Source of the DNA: Branchiostoma floridae
Lineage: Eukaryota > Chordata > Leptocardii > Amphioxiformes > Branchiostomatidae
Reading direction: 5' to 3'
Assembly (NCBI RefSeq): GCF_000003815.2
Contig: NC_049979.1
Span: forward strand, 24,639,881-24,703,880
Length of the DNA stretch: 64,000 bases
The notes beneath the pieces are model-generated. The model saw nothing but the letters and a program-made list of their open reading frames with translations. It had not been told where the DNA came from and did not search any database. Below, one piece after another: positions 34,395-46,900 of the stretch (position 1 is its first letter; every line of letters starts with the position of its first letter). A program made the translations under genes and the position numbers.

Positions 34395-35207
34395 TGATTT
34401 TATTTTAGTTTGCTTCATACTTTGTTCCTTTTCGTTCCTTTTTTGCACTTTCGGTACCCAGGTGCACCAAAAATTCAGCTGTGCACCCAATTTTTTTCTC
34501 TGGGTGCATCGCTGCCCCCAAATATTTCCATAGGTTGGCGTAAGTTATGATATCAAAGTATATTCTTAATCTATGTGTAAAAAAGATAAAATTTCTGCCA
34601 CAGAACATGTTTACGAATTGGAAGTTAGAATTTGGTTTCATCGATATTTTCAATTCAATACTCCAAAACTGGGCGTACCGCGCCGACATCGAGTGCCACG
34701 AACTGACAGAGTTCCGCCAGTGGCCAAGGTGGCATTAGACTAGTCCTTCCCGACAAAGGGAAAGTACATGTATTGTACTGCATGTTGTTTCCAAATCCTA
34801 CATACCAAGGGACAGGCGTTGAGGCTTTTGTATTTGTTACAGTGGTAGCGAGGCTAAATATATGTCTCTGACTCTCTTTCTGATATCACAGGAATTTGTG
34901 CGGAATGTGACAGTGGTCCTGGCGGAAGGCGTCTCAGTGCTGCCTCGTTGTGGATTTCCTTGGAAATCTTCATCAGCTTCTTCAGAAGACATTCCATGAC
35001 TTAATGTATATATGTCTTGATGGACATGGGACCTTTCCCATACATTTGACAAGGTATTGTATTGTGTAAAAGCAGGCAATGCTTATAGCATTAGCCGTGT
35101 TAGCAGCATTGTATATTGTTTAGGAAGTATTGCCAGTCTGTATGTAGACTGGTGTGCCCGTTTGACTCCCTTTGGCCGGCTATACTCCTTTGCCAGCTTT
35201 GATACTA

Positions 35208-36050
35208 CAGTAAAACCTGCCCGAGCGACCACCTCTTCTCAGCGACCACCTGGCCATTTCGACCGCTTTTTCTCGGTGCCGATTTTTTCCCCATTGACGT
35301 AAGCATTAAGCGACCTTTTCTCAACGACCACCTGGCCAACGCGACCGCGACCGGCCCAAATTGGGATCCATAACGACCGCATCATTTTCAAAATTGAGGT
35401 TTTAATCGATTTTTGATGATAACTAGCGCAATTTTGTGCCGAAATCGTTGTAAGAAAATCCGAATTTAGTTGTTACAGAAGATTTAAAAAAAGATCTATA
35501 TCATTATAAAGTGAACGAATGCTGAAACGTATATAGCCTCATACTTTTTAAAGAAAGATCTGTGTAGCTCATACCTTTTTAAGAAAGATCTGTACGTGTG
35601 AGTGCTTTTGTCCAATTGTACTGTACATTCAGCCGTGGGTAAGTACGCTATCGGGACGTACCGGGCATCGAATTCGAAAGGTGCACCGTAGTTATTTCAG
35701 ATCAAGAACATAGCGACGCATTAAGGCTTGTATGGTAGTTAACTGACAGCATCAAAGTTCCCTTACTGTCTAAAACGTTACTTGAGCTTTAAAACACTGT
35801 ATCGTATAAAAATTCGATAAAAGCTTGGGGTTAAATTGACAATTTACAGTGTGCATGTTGTATTTGACATTAAAGATCTAGCTTCTTTGCGTGCGTGCAG
35901 TGTGCTTGCTATTTGCCATTCAACACAACGGAAACCATTTATACTTTGCATCGGGCATGTTTTGAGTCGATACTCCTCTCAGCGACCACCTGTCCAAATC
36001 GACCGCTTTTTTCCGGTCCCCCGGGTGGTCGACTTGGGCAGGTTTGACTG
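35208..36050. mobile_element. 843-bp TA-flanked element related to the 178-bp MITEs
   Basis: Left end CAGTAAAACCTGCCCGAGCG and right end TTGGGCAGGTTTGACTG are inverted and flanked by TA. Adjacent CGACCACC motifs appear in both arms. The CAGTMAAACCTG start matches the three copies at 11984-12578. There is no transposase in the interior. Confidence 0.75.
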
Positions 36051-37580
36051 TATCTGTAAGGCACCATAGGGTCTGCTTGCAGACTAGGTTTATACTCATT
36101 TTCCTGGTCCGGACCGCTTTTGAAGGAGCTGACGTTTGCCCTTTTTCGTAATAAATTTTTGCGGGTTACTATTTTGTTGAATCCTAGAGCGGCTTGTTTC
36201 TGTGCCGTTTTTAACCGCTCAAAGTATGACATAATGATGTAAATGTGGGAACATACTATAGTGCATTAGATATCAATTTCATACAGACCTCCTTATCCAG
36301 AATATTTCCCTCTTTAACGCTCTGGTATTGCTTAGATTGTCTTTAAAAGAGGAAAGCTCTGTAGAAACGTGTCATCGAGATGTCGGAGAGCAGCGTCCAA
36401 AGCAGAAACAACAAACATCGCAATCACTCTGCTTTGTTGTTTCCGTATGTTTTTAAACGATTGTTTAAATTCGGGAAGGATCTTTTCTATTAACTTTTCT
36501 GATAAATTTTCTAATAAGTTTTTTAGACGCTTGAAATCCCCGTGAATCAGTTTTAGGGGCGAAATCACAGAGGGGTGAATAAGCTGTGACACTGAGGTTC
36601 ATGATGAAGCATTCGTTTCAGATAGTAGTAACTGGCCATGGTCGTCAAATAATGGGGCTAAGGCCACATCAAGTAAATTTTAAGGATGACATCCTCTGCA
36701 GACTGAAAAATAGTGAGATATGGCGAAAAAAAGATGGGTAAAAAGACAAGCTTTTCGAAATATACGCAATAAACGTAAAAAAACAATTGAAGTGACAAAA
36801 CAGTTTCACTGATATTTTTAAAGTCTGTTTTTTTTTCGATCGGTCCAAGAAGAAGAAAATAACACGTTTTGCACCCGTACGATACGATGTACTGGTCCCT
36901 ACATCTAACTGTTGGTATACCATACTATGTGTTTTAGTTCTATGTTCAACCTTCCTAACCACTTAGATTTCATACTGACGCCAACTTTTTTTTATTCGCT
37001 CGCTCGCATCGGTTTTAGAGTTCCCAGAGAATGTCATCCATATAATCAAATCAACATGTCCTTAGACATGTAACAGTTTCTAATGGCTCCACAATGATAG
37101 ATTTCAGCATAAGTGCTGTAGAAACTAAACTGAGTGTTGATTTTTTGTCTCTTGTGTAACAATACCCTTGTACACCATCGGAACGGATCTGTCCCTGGTG
37201 CTGAACAACTATCCTTACCCTATGTCATGTAGTCCAACAATGTTTCCTTCCATACTAGTGATATCGCTGTCATTCTCGTTTATATATGTGGGTTATATCG
37301 GTGGCAACGTTTTTCTACCTGTCGGTCTGTTGGTCTATATATTGGTAGGTTGTGACAAACACTTATTATAGATTTCGGACCCTCATGTGGCTTAATTTGG
37401 TACTTCATCGGAACTTCTGGTTGTTGTATCTAGTGCTTGTTATTATAACGATTTTTTTTGTTGACAGATCTTGTACCCGGAAAGCATTGACAACAGTTTG
37501 GTCCTCTAGCAGCTCTCTTGGAAAGAGGGAGGAGCCACGATGTCAAAAGTACATGCTAGTTCAAAAAGCTCAACATTTAC
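36051..37580. other. Gene-poor stretch
   Basis: I see no exon with family similarity. Positions about 37020-37070 hold copy 3 of the GATGTCATCCATA repeat. Short frames such as 36332-36592 have no visible motif. Confidence 0.4.
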
Positions 37581-37589
37581 AACAAAATT

Positions 37590-37910
37590 AATCATCATCA
37601 TCTGGTGTATTTTGCCAGCCAGTAGGTACCCAATGACTAATGAGGCTGTTTAACGTAGTCGAGGCACCTCCTCGAGCACGAGATCCCAGTTTTACATCCC
37701 TCCAGGAAAAAGACTTCGTGGAATGACCATGTTTGGTCCGGCTACAGTAATCCGGTCAACCTTGGTTGGGGGACTCCCATCCAAGAACTGTCCTGACAGC
37801 GTGTTGCTTTAAGTTGGGCGAAACTCACCCAACTGACAGGCGTGACCACCAGTGATAAGTCGCCGATGTTTACAACAGGTTTCGATGCACAGCGAGCATG
37901 GCCAACTCCT
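37590..37910 (-). mobile_element. 5S-rRNA-derived SINE
   Basis: Read on the minus strand, GGCCATGCTCG near 37903 resembles the start of 5S rRNA. About 37812 to 37740 matches its 3' half, including the internal-promoter region (TTCTTGGATGGGAG) and a match to the terminal CTGTAGCC. An insertion of roughly 45 bases separates the two halves. The body continues to a tail, ACCTACTGGCTGGCAAAATA, followed by GAT repeats at about 37590. A 5S head with a LINE-like tail is the SINE3 layout. It is not a functional 5S gene. Confidence 0.65.
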
Positions 37911-37920
37911 AAAAATTGCT

Positions 37921-38985
37921 TCAGCATACAGATGTTGATGTCCAACCAAATCAGCTTGGAATTTTGAAGACTGTATTTGTTCCCCTAGACAAACTCACCT
38001 CTAGGAGTCTTTATAACCAGATAAAATCACAGAATGTTATAGAAAGTAAATGTATTGATGAGTGGATTGAACTACTTGATGTTACAATTTTAGATAAGAA
38101 GTTAATTTGGAAAAATTTAATTGTTAACATTAAAGAGAACAAATTGAAAGAACTTAATTTCAAACTCCTGCACAACATTTTACCCTGTGGATTAAAACTA
38201 AATAAGTGGCAAATTAAAAACAAACTGGGTGAAATATACAGCCCTGTATGCACACTATGCAATGAAAAAGACACCTATGTCCATATGTTCTATAACTGTA
38301 GAAAGCTGGGGTTGTTTTGGAAGGATGTTGGAAATGTGTTGTATCGAAAAGGATTACATGTCAAAATAACAAAACCACTTATATTTCTTGGAATCAGTAA
38401 TATATGGTCTGTTAACAGGATAATCTCGATTGCAAAGTTCTCTATTTTTAAACAGTGGTTGAGACATATAGATACTAATACAGAGTTATACAGCAACATA
38501 TTTCAAACATTTTTGACAGACCTAAAGTTAATGTCGCACATAAATTGAAATATCCATGTTTCTGAACATATATAGTATGAAATAAGAAAAACAAAGTCTT
38601 GAGTAATTGCTGTCTTGCCCACAAGCTGGCAATATGACTGGTACTGTTGAGATGCAGATGTATCCGCTTTTTATTTGTATTTCGATGCTTGCCATTTAAT
38701 ACTTTTGTTCTCCCTTCGTGAGCATTTACTTGTTGCATTTTATAAAGGGAGAGGAGCTAAGTTCTTTAGTGCCAACGTTCATACTTTTTTCAGACAGTAC
38801 TAGTGTAGTCCTGAAGTCAGGGGACATGTTGTGAAATATAATAACTCGTTATATATATGTGTATGTTTGACATAATCTATTTTGTTATTGTTTGTTACCA
38901 TGGTTACTTACACACTTCATTGTATCATTGATTGTAACATTGTGAATGAAGAATAAAATGTGAAAAAATTAAAAAAAAAAAAAAA
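37921..38985 (+). mobile_element. 5'-truncated L1/Tx1-like LINE with poly(A) and 16-bp target duplication
   Basis: ACTCCTAAAAATTGCT is duplicated at 37905-37920 and 38986-39001. The insert ends in a signal-like AATAAA and a poly(A) run. An open frame crossing the left junction (37916-38548) encodes the C-terminal part of an L1-type ORF2: KLLHNILPCGLKLNKW, then CTLCNEKDTYVHMFYNCRKL. The intact frame, exact duplication and A-tail mean the insertion is young. Confidence 0.9.
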
Positions 38986-39001
38986 ACTCCTAAAAATTGC
39001 T

Positions 39002-39400
39002 GACGCATTACTCCGAAAATGTCCTCTAGAGTTCGCAGACTCGTTGTCCAATCGATTATCACGCAATGTGACAGAGATTTTATAAGCTAAGAACCTACAG
39101 AAAGTTTAAGCATTTGTATGAAAGAGAAAAATACCCGAATATAACAAATTTTAGCTATCGCCGAGCCATGACTAAACTAAGGATCAGCGATCACCCATGT
39201 TGGAAATTGAAGCTGGTAGATACAACCGAACTCCTCCTAATGATAGACTATGTATATTTTGCGCTGAGAACCACATGCATGTAGAAAATGAAATACACTT
39301 TGTCCTAGAGTGTTCTCTGTACAATGATCTGCGCAATACATTCACTAGCCACATGTAGATCAGAAATATACCCACCTAACGAAGGAAGATATCTTCAAAT
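39002..39400 (+). pseudogene. Degraded LINE C-terminal remnant
   Basis: In changing plus-strand frames one can read MTKLRISDHP, then IEAGRYNRTPPNDRLCIFC and ENEIHFVLECSLYNDLR. This cysteine/histidine layout occurs after the polymerase in many invertebrate LINEs. A relative is at 47120-47400. Frameshifts and short length make it a relic. Confidence 0.6.
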
Positions 39401-40991
39401 ATCTTATGTCATCATCTGACAACGATATACTAGAAAATCTCTGTTAGTCTACAAATGTTTTAGGAAGAGAAAAGAAGCATGTAAAATATACTATATGTAT
39501 AACTTTTCCTTTACTACCTTTTGTATCAAACTGACTGCATGGTCCTCATGGTTGGGGAGGCAACAGACGATAAAGAGGATAGTGAATGTGTGAGTTGAAG
39601 GTTCTGTACATGTAAGAAAAACAAATTTCTAGTAGACATGTACACATATATATACTTTATAGAGATACCCTTTCTGTAACTATATCACCAATTCAAGGTA
39701 AACCAGGGGAACCATTCACACAGTACTATGCTATATGATTGGCAGATCAGTCTATATATGACCACAACCCACAAAATATCTCTAACACATTGTAACTAGT
39801 CCATACCACGGCATAAAATGTAGTCTTTCAAACATTTATACAATGCATATGCATGCTACAGGTTAGGCTGGGTTTGCCTGAAGCTTGCTCTGAATATACT
39901 GGGTCAGGGCTTTAGCCAGCTCGAAACTTTTTTCCGTCAGCCAATCGTCGCGAAAATTAATTAGAAGGACCAACGTCCTTGGAAGGACTGAACTGAGACC
40001 TTGAAAAACGGGTTTTAATGAGATTATCGTACGCGAAAGGGCACCGACACACATTGTCAACAATCATAACAATAGCAAAACAAACAGTGTGTGGCTTTTA
40101 CGGCCGTGGATGGCGTCCCCAAGCCGCCTGAAGCTTCCACCAAGGATTTTTGTCCGTCAAGGTTGACGGATTGGTTTGAAAATTTTTCCGTCAGACGCAA
40201 CAAATTTCCGTCAATTGACAGAAAAACGGACGCTGGCTAGAGCCCTGTACTGGGTATACTTGAATGTAGTCTAAATTTTCCTTAAAATACACCAGCTTGA
40301 CTTCCCATATTTTGAGAAATAATTTCACACTACAAAACAATTTAATTGATGGAGCACACCGTGTACACATTGTTTTATGCAGAGCCTGTTTCTAAGAATT
40401 TCTTACATGTAAGAATTTGGTTGCTTTCCCCCTATGATAGTGGTAGGATCTTTAACAGAATTCTTTAGAAGACAGTGCGCATGTTGTAGTAGAAATTGCA
40501 ATACAGGACAATTGGCGATTGTGACTGCACCCTGCACCAAGGACAACAAAATAATGCCTTGCAGTAACAATGTTGGTCAGCTTTCTAAATGTCCACATGA
40601 TCGATTCTCCAGATAAATGTTGCTTCTCTGATTATGATTGGTAACTGGAACTGTTATATTGAAGAATCAGCACTGGTCCTATAAGTGCGAGCTTCACGAA
40701 CTTGTGTCATTTAGCCTCTAGCCCCTGAAGACACCGGTTTTGCCGACAGGCTGAATAAAGGTTCAGAAACTTGAACTATGCGGCTCCAGATGTCTCACTG
40801 AGGGATGACTGTGGTGCGATAGGTGTCAGTTAGCTGAGGGATAAGTCCACTCTACTATATACAGCAATGGTCCTATAGTTAATCAAAATTAAGTCACCTT
40901 TAGAAAGTCACTCAGATGAATCCTAACCTGTTAAACCTTTGCCACCACTCATAGACACTCTAGATCTTGATGTACATAACAATAAATAGAT
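39401..40991. other. Downstream flank of BCKDHA, no gene seen
   Basis: AT-rich sequence with a TCCGTCA-rich patch around 39940-40230, where TTTTCCGTCAG strings occur on both strands; it may be an inverted-repeat element. BCKDHA transcripts end somewhere here. I could not pick a poly(A) signal with confidence. Confidence 0.35.
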
Positions 40992-43900
40992 CTAGTCTCT
41001 GTCCTTTTCAAAGTTCTCCAGAGGGTAGTTCTCTGGATACTGTGCCACATGTTTCCTCATCTGCTCTCTCTGCTGCTGCAGGTGCGGGAGCATCTCCCTG
41101 TACGTGTCGTAGAAGAGCTCTGAGGGAGGGGGCTTCTTTTTCTTCTCCGCTCGCTGGAATGCCTGCATGACCTGGAAAGAGAGGGAATGTAAACTTTGTT
41201 GCAATATGGGCTACGCCCGACTTTAGAAAGCTGTATAGTATGTAGCATTAGCATTGACAGCAAATTTGAATGTGAAAGTCCACCCATGTCCAGTATCAGG
41301 GTGAAGTGCACAAAGTTGTTCTAAGTTAAGTTAGGTGGTAGAAGTTGTCCAAAGTTGTCCGAAGTTGTCAAAAGTTACGACGTCATCCAAACCATTACGT
41401 CATCCTAACTTGGGACAGTCAGCTGGGTGGTGTACGAGGTTATCCTAAGTTGTCCGAAGTTATGACATCATCCTAACCATTGCGTCATCCAAACTTTGGA
41501 CAGGCAGCCAGGTGGTGTACGAAGTTGTCCGAAGTTGTCCGAAGTTATGACGTCATCTTAATCATGAAATAATCCAAACTTTGTACAGCCAGCCGGGTGG
41601 TGTAGGAACTTGTCGGAAGTTATGAACGTGATTAGATCGAGATCTACATAGTCTGTGATTTTCGCGTGATATAACTAGCCGTCACCTATCAGTGGGAGTA
41701 CGAAGGCGTAATTTACTTATGTCTTATGGGAATAAGAATTTACTTCTTTAATATTTATATGAATATTTTATAGAAAATTGTATATAGAGTCCATTCCAAG
41801 ACACCATGAGGGTTTTTAGGCGATATTTATAATTAGTCTTAATAGAATAAGAATAGAAGAATGGATAGTCAGAGTAGTACAGGCCATGTACAGACATGCT
41901 AAATCCAGTGTACGTGTGAATGACAGCTACAGTTCAGAGTTTGAGGTTAAAGTCGGAGTCCACCAGGGCTCTGTGCTTAGTCCTCTGTTATTCATCATTG
42001 TTATGGAAGCATTGTCCCGAGAGTTTAGGACTGAGTGTCCATGGGAGATGCTCTATGCGGATGATCTGATGCTGGCTGCAGAAACACTAGAAGATCTGAA
42101 ACAGAAGTTCATCTGCTGGAAGAGCAGTATGGGGGCACATGGTCTCCGAGTGAACATGGGAAAGACCATGGTACTGCACAGCAGACTTACCGACACAGGA
42201 CCAGTAAAGGAGTCTGGGAGGTTTCCCTGCGGCGTGTGCCAAAAGGGTGTAGGAACCAACTCCATTTTCTGTGCAATGTGTCAGCACTGGATACACAGAA
42301 GATGTACCAACATCAAGGGCAGTCTGAAGGAAGACCCCAACTTTGCATGCAAGAGGTGCAAAGGCGAACTTCCTCCAGCTCCTGAACCGACAACACAGCT
42401 AGTGACAGTAGGTGAAGAAAACCTTAAAGTCGTTCCCACTTTCTGCTACCTGGGTGACATGATAAGTGAGGCTGGGGGGTGCTCAGATGCTGTGACTGCC
42501 AGGGTCAAGTCTGCATGGAAAAGCTTCCATGAACTACTCCCAATTCTCACTAACAACTACATCCCTCTTAAAAACCGGGGGCATGTCTTCAACTCTTGTA
42601 TCAGGAGCGTTCTACTATATGCTTCTGAGACTTGGGCAGTTACAACAGAGGACATGAGGAGGCTAACTAGGAGTGATAACGCCATGGTCCGCTGGATATG
42701 TTCTAGAAAGCTCTCGACCACCCTGTCTACTGAGCAGCTAAGAACCAGGCTTGGGGTTCATAGCGTACAGGACACAGTAAGATTCAATAGACTGTGCTGG
42801 TACGGCCACATCCAAAGAATGGATGAGGAGAAGTGGCCCAGGAAGATCGTGGAATTCAGCACAGAGGGAAAGAACCCTCGTGGTCGACCACGAAAGAGAT
42901 GGTTGGACAACATAAAGGAAGACATCAACCTTCTCAACCTACACAGTATCAACCCAAGTGACAGAGGACTCTGGCGAGATGCCATCAGGCCCCCTCATCA
43001 TCAGCGTGCAAGCACGTCTAACCCCCACAGGATGGGGAACAACAGACGTTAAACCGGGGAGTGAGTGAGTGGAGTGAAAACAATATCTGAGCCACAATAA
43101 TTAAATTATTTTCAAAAAATTGACTAAGAAAATACTCATTTATTTGAATTTCTTTGAATATTTTAGAAACATTTTGAAAGTAACTGTACAAAAATATCTT
43201 TATTTAGAATAATTGTGAAACCTCTCTGTGATTATTTCACCTTTACAAATATTTACAAAAAATGGTAAACCTGGCCAAATGGTAAAATTAGTTTATTGCC
43301 CCCATAAAAGTAAGCCCTATTGTTGCATCTGACAGTGTATATTTTTAGATTTCAATGCTGGGCACTGGTGGATCCTTTGTGGTGGGCCATTGTTGCATGG
43401 CACCCAACCATACTTTGCAAGGATGTGTGAATTACTATCTTCCCAGCCCACCGAACCATTACAAAAAATGGTAGAAAATGGTAAATAATGGTAGAATGCT
43501 GTTATCATTATTTAGAAACCATTAGAAGTATCCAATTCAACGCCATCAATATTTCCAAAGTTTTACAAGACCAGGGAAATATTTATAAAGTTGAAACAGT
43601 GTTAAAAATATTTCTGAAGTATCAAATGTCCTAGACATATAATTACAAAACTTTAAAATCAATTCTAAACAATGGCAACAAACATCCGCATGGTGTCTTG
43701 GAATGGACTCCGTATGCTGTGTATTATATTTACATATATTTAAAGTTTTTGCTATGTATTAAGTAACTTTGCACAACTTCGTACACTTGTTGACCTTCAC
43801 TGCCCACTGTCTGAAGTTAGATGACGTCACGCAACTTTGGACAACTTCGGACAACTTCGTACACATGCCACCCTACCCTGCATACTGTCCGAGGTTAGAT

Positions 43901-46900
43901 GAAGACACGTAACTTCGGACAACTTCGTACACATGCCACCCTACCCTGCCTACTGTACGAAGTTAGATGAAGTCACGTAACTTTGCACAACTTTGCACAA
44001 CTTCGTACACATGCCACCCTACCCCGCCTACTGTACGAAGTTAGATGACGTCACGTAACTTTGCACAACTTCGGACAACTTCGTACACATGCCACCCTAC
44101 CCCTCCTACTGTACGAAGTTAGATGACGTCACGTAACTTTGCACAACTTCGGACAACTTCATACACTTGCCACCCTACCCCGCCTACTGTACGAAGTTAG
44201 ATGACGTCACGTATCTTTGCACAACTTCGGACAACTTCGTACACTTGCAACCCTACCCAAATAAATTATTTGACGTCATCTGTGACTCCAGATATAGCCT
44301 CAAAGCCAGTAAGAAACGGTTGTAACTTCGTACAACTTCGTACACCCTAACTTCGTGCACTTCACCCTGATACTGGACATAGCTCTGAAAGTCACCCTAC
44401 TGACGGGCGTACGTCATCTGATTTGTGGCCTCAGTTTTAGCGAGCATTGTCCAATTCTTGAAGGTGAGAATCAATTGTGAATCATCGGATTGACACTTGA
44501 GTAGCATGCGAATGTTAACAGGCACCTAAGACTTTTGGCTTAAAGTTTATGTAAAACTTTTTTCTAATTCAGGCCACACCAATTTAATTTGTTGCTTCTC
44601 TGATTTTTTTTCAGAAAAAAAATTGGACCAGCAGGTCGAAAAAAACAATTTATATATAACATTTAAATAAAAAGGCTGGGGTGGAGAGATCGAGAGGCTT
44701 ACTTAAGCAGGGCTCGTAGAACCACTTGCGCACCCCTGCCACGCAAGTAGTTTTCTCTGTGCGCAAGTTGTTCAGAAAGCCAGGTTGCGCACGGCGCAAC
44801 TTGATTTTTTGGGTAAACAAAACGATCCTTAAGTTACAGGCACTTTACTAAAAAGATATCAGAAAATGTATGCCCTGTTTTGGGGATGTACGCCTTTGGT
44901 AAGCCCTAATTTTCCGCCGGAAATTTCGCTCAAAGTTCAAAATTTGCGGATTTCGGCCGCTATAGAGCCGCTATTCTAAATCTACTTTCAAGTCTCGCGC
45001 AAAATCTCGCACTAACTCACATGTCGCGAATCGCGAGAGTCATACCCCATTGGCCATTTTGGCGTGACGTAGCGCGACTGGGCGCTGCTATTGGTGGAAT
45101 ATCTGATGACCCAACGCGGGAAAAATCACGCAGCAAGGCATGAAGCTTGACAATGTAAAAAACTTACGTCCTTGCCGATAAGTACATGTATATATATATA
45201 TATAGGCTTATTTTGAATTTTTTTTGCTTGTTTGGGACAATACTGTCGATGGAATGCGGGAAAAACAGCTAGTGTGGCGATGACTATACTGGGGAGGGGT
45301 GCACGGTCGGCACTGTCAAACGGAGGTCAAGATTTTTTCACGGTTCTTTGAGATATTATTTTTGTTGCAATCTTTATTTTTGAAAGATCGATAAATGGAT
45401 GTTGTTTATTGAGAAAAGTGCGCTAATTTGCCCTGCATCTTTTTTTTGCTATATTTCTTCAACTGAAATGAACTGTTTTTACAGATAATTGATAAGTAGC
45501 TATAGTAGCAACTTGGAAGTGGCGCGACCTGAAATGCTGATGGCGCAAGTTGGTTTTTGATTTAGGTTGCTGCCTGCGCAACCTGGCTAAAAAAAGTATT
45601 TCAAGGCCTGCTTAAGTCACACAACACAGACATTTAAACAACAGCTTGAGGTTTAACGAATAATAAGTTAACAGATTTCCTTGGCACATTTTCTGAAAGG
45701 AATGACTTCTTTTGATCTAGTTTCAAATGTTCACTGATGACTTTACCATACCAATATACTAGTACTTTCGTGTAGTAATGATACTTTAAAGAACGGCAGA
45801 GAGCAACATTTCAAAGAAGGTGTGTGAAGGCGATACACACATGATTTTAGAGAAATTGTGGCTTGTACCCCGAACTCGATCATACCCGTTTTTGGTATTC
45901 CTAAAGTGCATCCTATTGTATTTCTTTCCGCGTCAACGCCAGTCACCTTGTGGCCCTTAACTATCGGAATTCCCATAGGCCCAAAACTGTGCTCTGCTAC
46001 CTAAACATAAGCTTGTCTCCTTGTGTTAACCCCTTGTGTTAACCTCATTGCAATACTCTCTTAATGTGCTTACCTCGTTCCTGGCCTGTTTCATCCAGGC
46101 TTTTTCCTTCTCCATATCCCACCAACCCTGGTTCACCATGTAATGTCTCAGCCGACCAATGGGATGGTCCTGCTTATCCCAGTAGTTCACCTCGTCCACA
46201 GACCGATACGCTGTGCTGTCGTCACTAGTGCTGTGGTGACCAATCCTATGGAGGGTGACATTATCAGTACATGAACAAAACAAATGTCCACCACTATCTC
46301 CGTGCACAGTTTCCAACTTCTTAGTTCATTGCCTTGTAGTGGTCTCGTGACCTTGCTTTGAACAAGTTTGTTACAAAAAAAAGATTCTGTTCCCAAAATC
46401 TAAACGTCCACCAGTTTAATCATGGAGTTCCAGTTTTATTGTGAGCTTGGGAGTGAGCTCCCATATCTCAGTCACCTTCAGTCATGTACATTCAAATGCA
46501 AGTATCGTAAGCAGTAAGTAAGAATCATGTAAGAAATACGTAGCAGCCATTAATGACCTCCTTCGGATCAATATAATTGCGCATATCCTTGGAACTTGAT
46601 ACATAATTATGATGCATAATTATGTATAATTATGCAAATTTAGACTAATCCCAGGGAGACGTTTATAGCTGCTACGTATTACATCGTTTTTACTTACAAC
46701 TTATGATATCCGCCCATCTGGATGTAAGGTGAGTGAGACATGGGAGGTCACTCCAGAATAAAACTGGAAGTCCAGAATTAAACTGGAGGGTGGTTTTATG
46801 ACACTGTTGCATGACACTATTTCCTAGGAAATATTTCTGAATCAATGCACTTTCTTTGGCTACAACCAACTTTCAAGGTTTCAAGTCCTTTTGCCTATTT

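Larger units (their letters stand above)
41286..44380. mobile_element. 3.1-kb element: 26-bp inverted ends, subterminal tandem arrays, nested insertions
   Basis: The ends are a perfect 26-bp inverted pair (41286-41311 and 44355-44380) starting ATGTCCAGTATCAGGG. Just inside are arrays of AACTTCGGACAACTTCG-type repeats in opposite orientation. The left array has an 85-bp period (about 41320-41640) and the right a 78-bp period, about six units (about 43780-44340). The middle holds DNA element copy B (41787-43710), itself split by a LINE fragment. The outer boundary could extend a few bases, since no exact target duplication was found. It lies in the last BCKDHA intron, about 115 bp from the final exon. 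Confidence 0.8.

Noticed and set aside
37740-37910. Functional 5S rRNA gene
   Set aside because: A 45-base insertion and many mismatches, plus a SINE-type tail, show it is derived and not functional.
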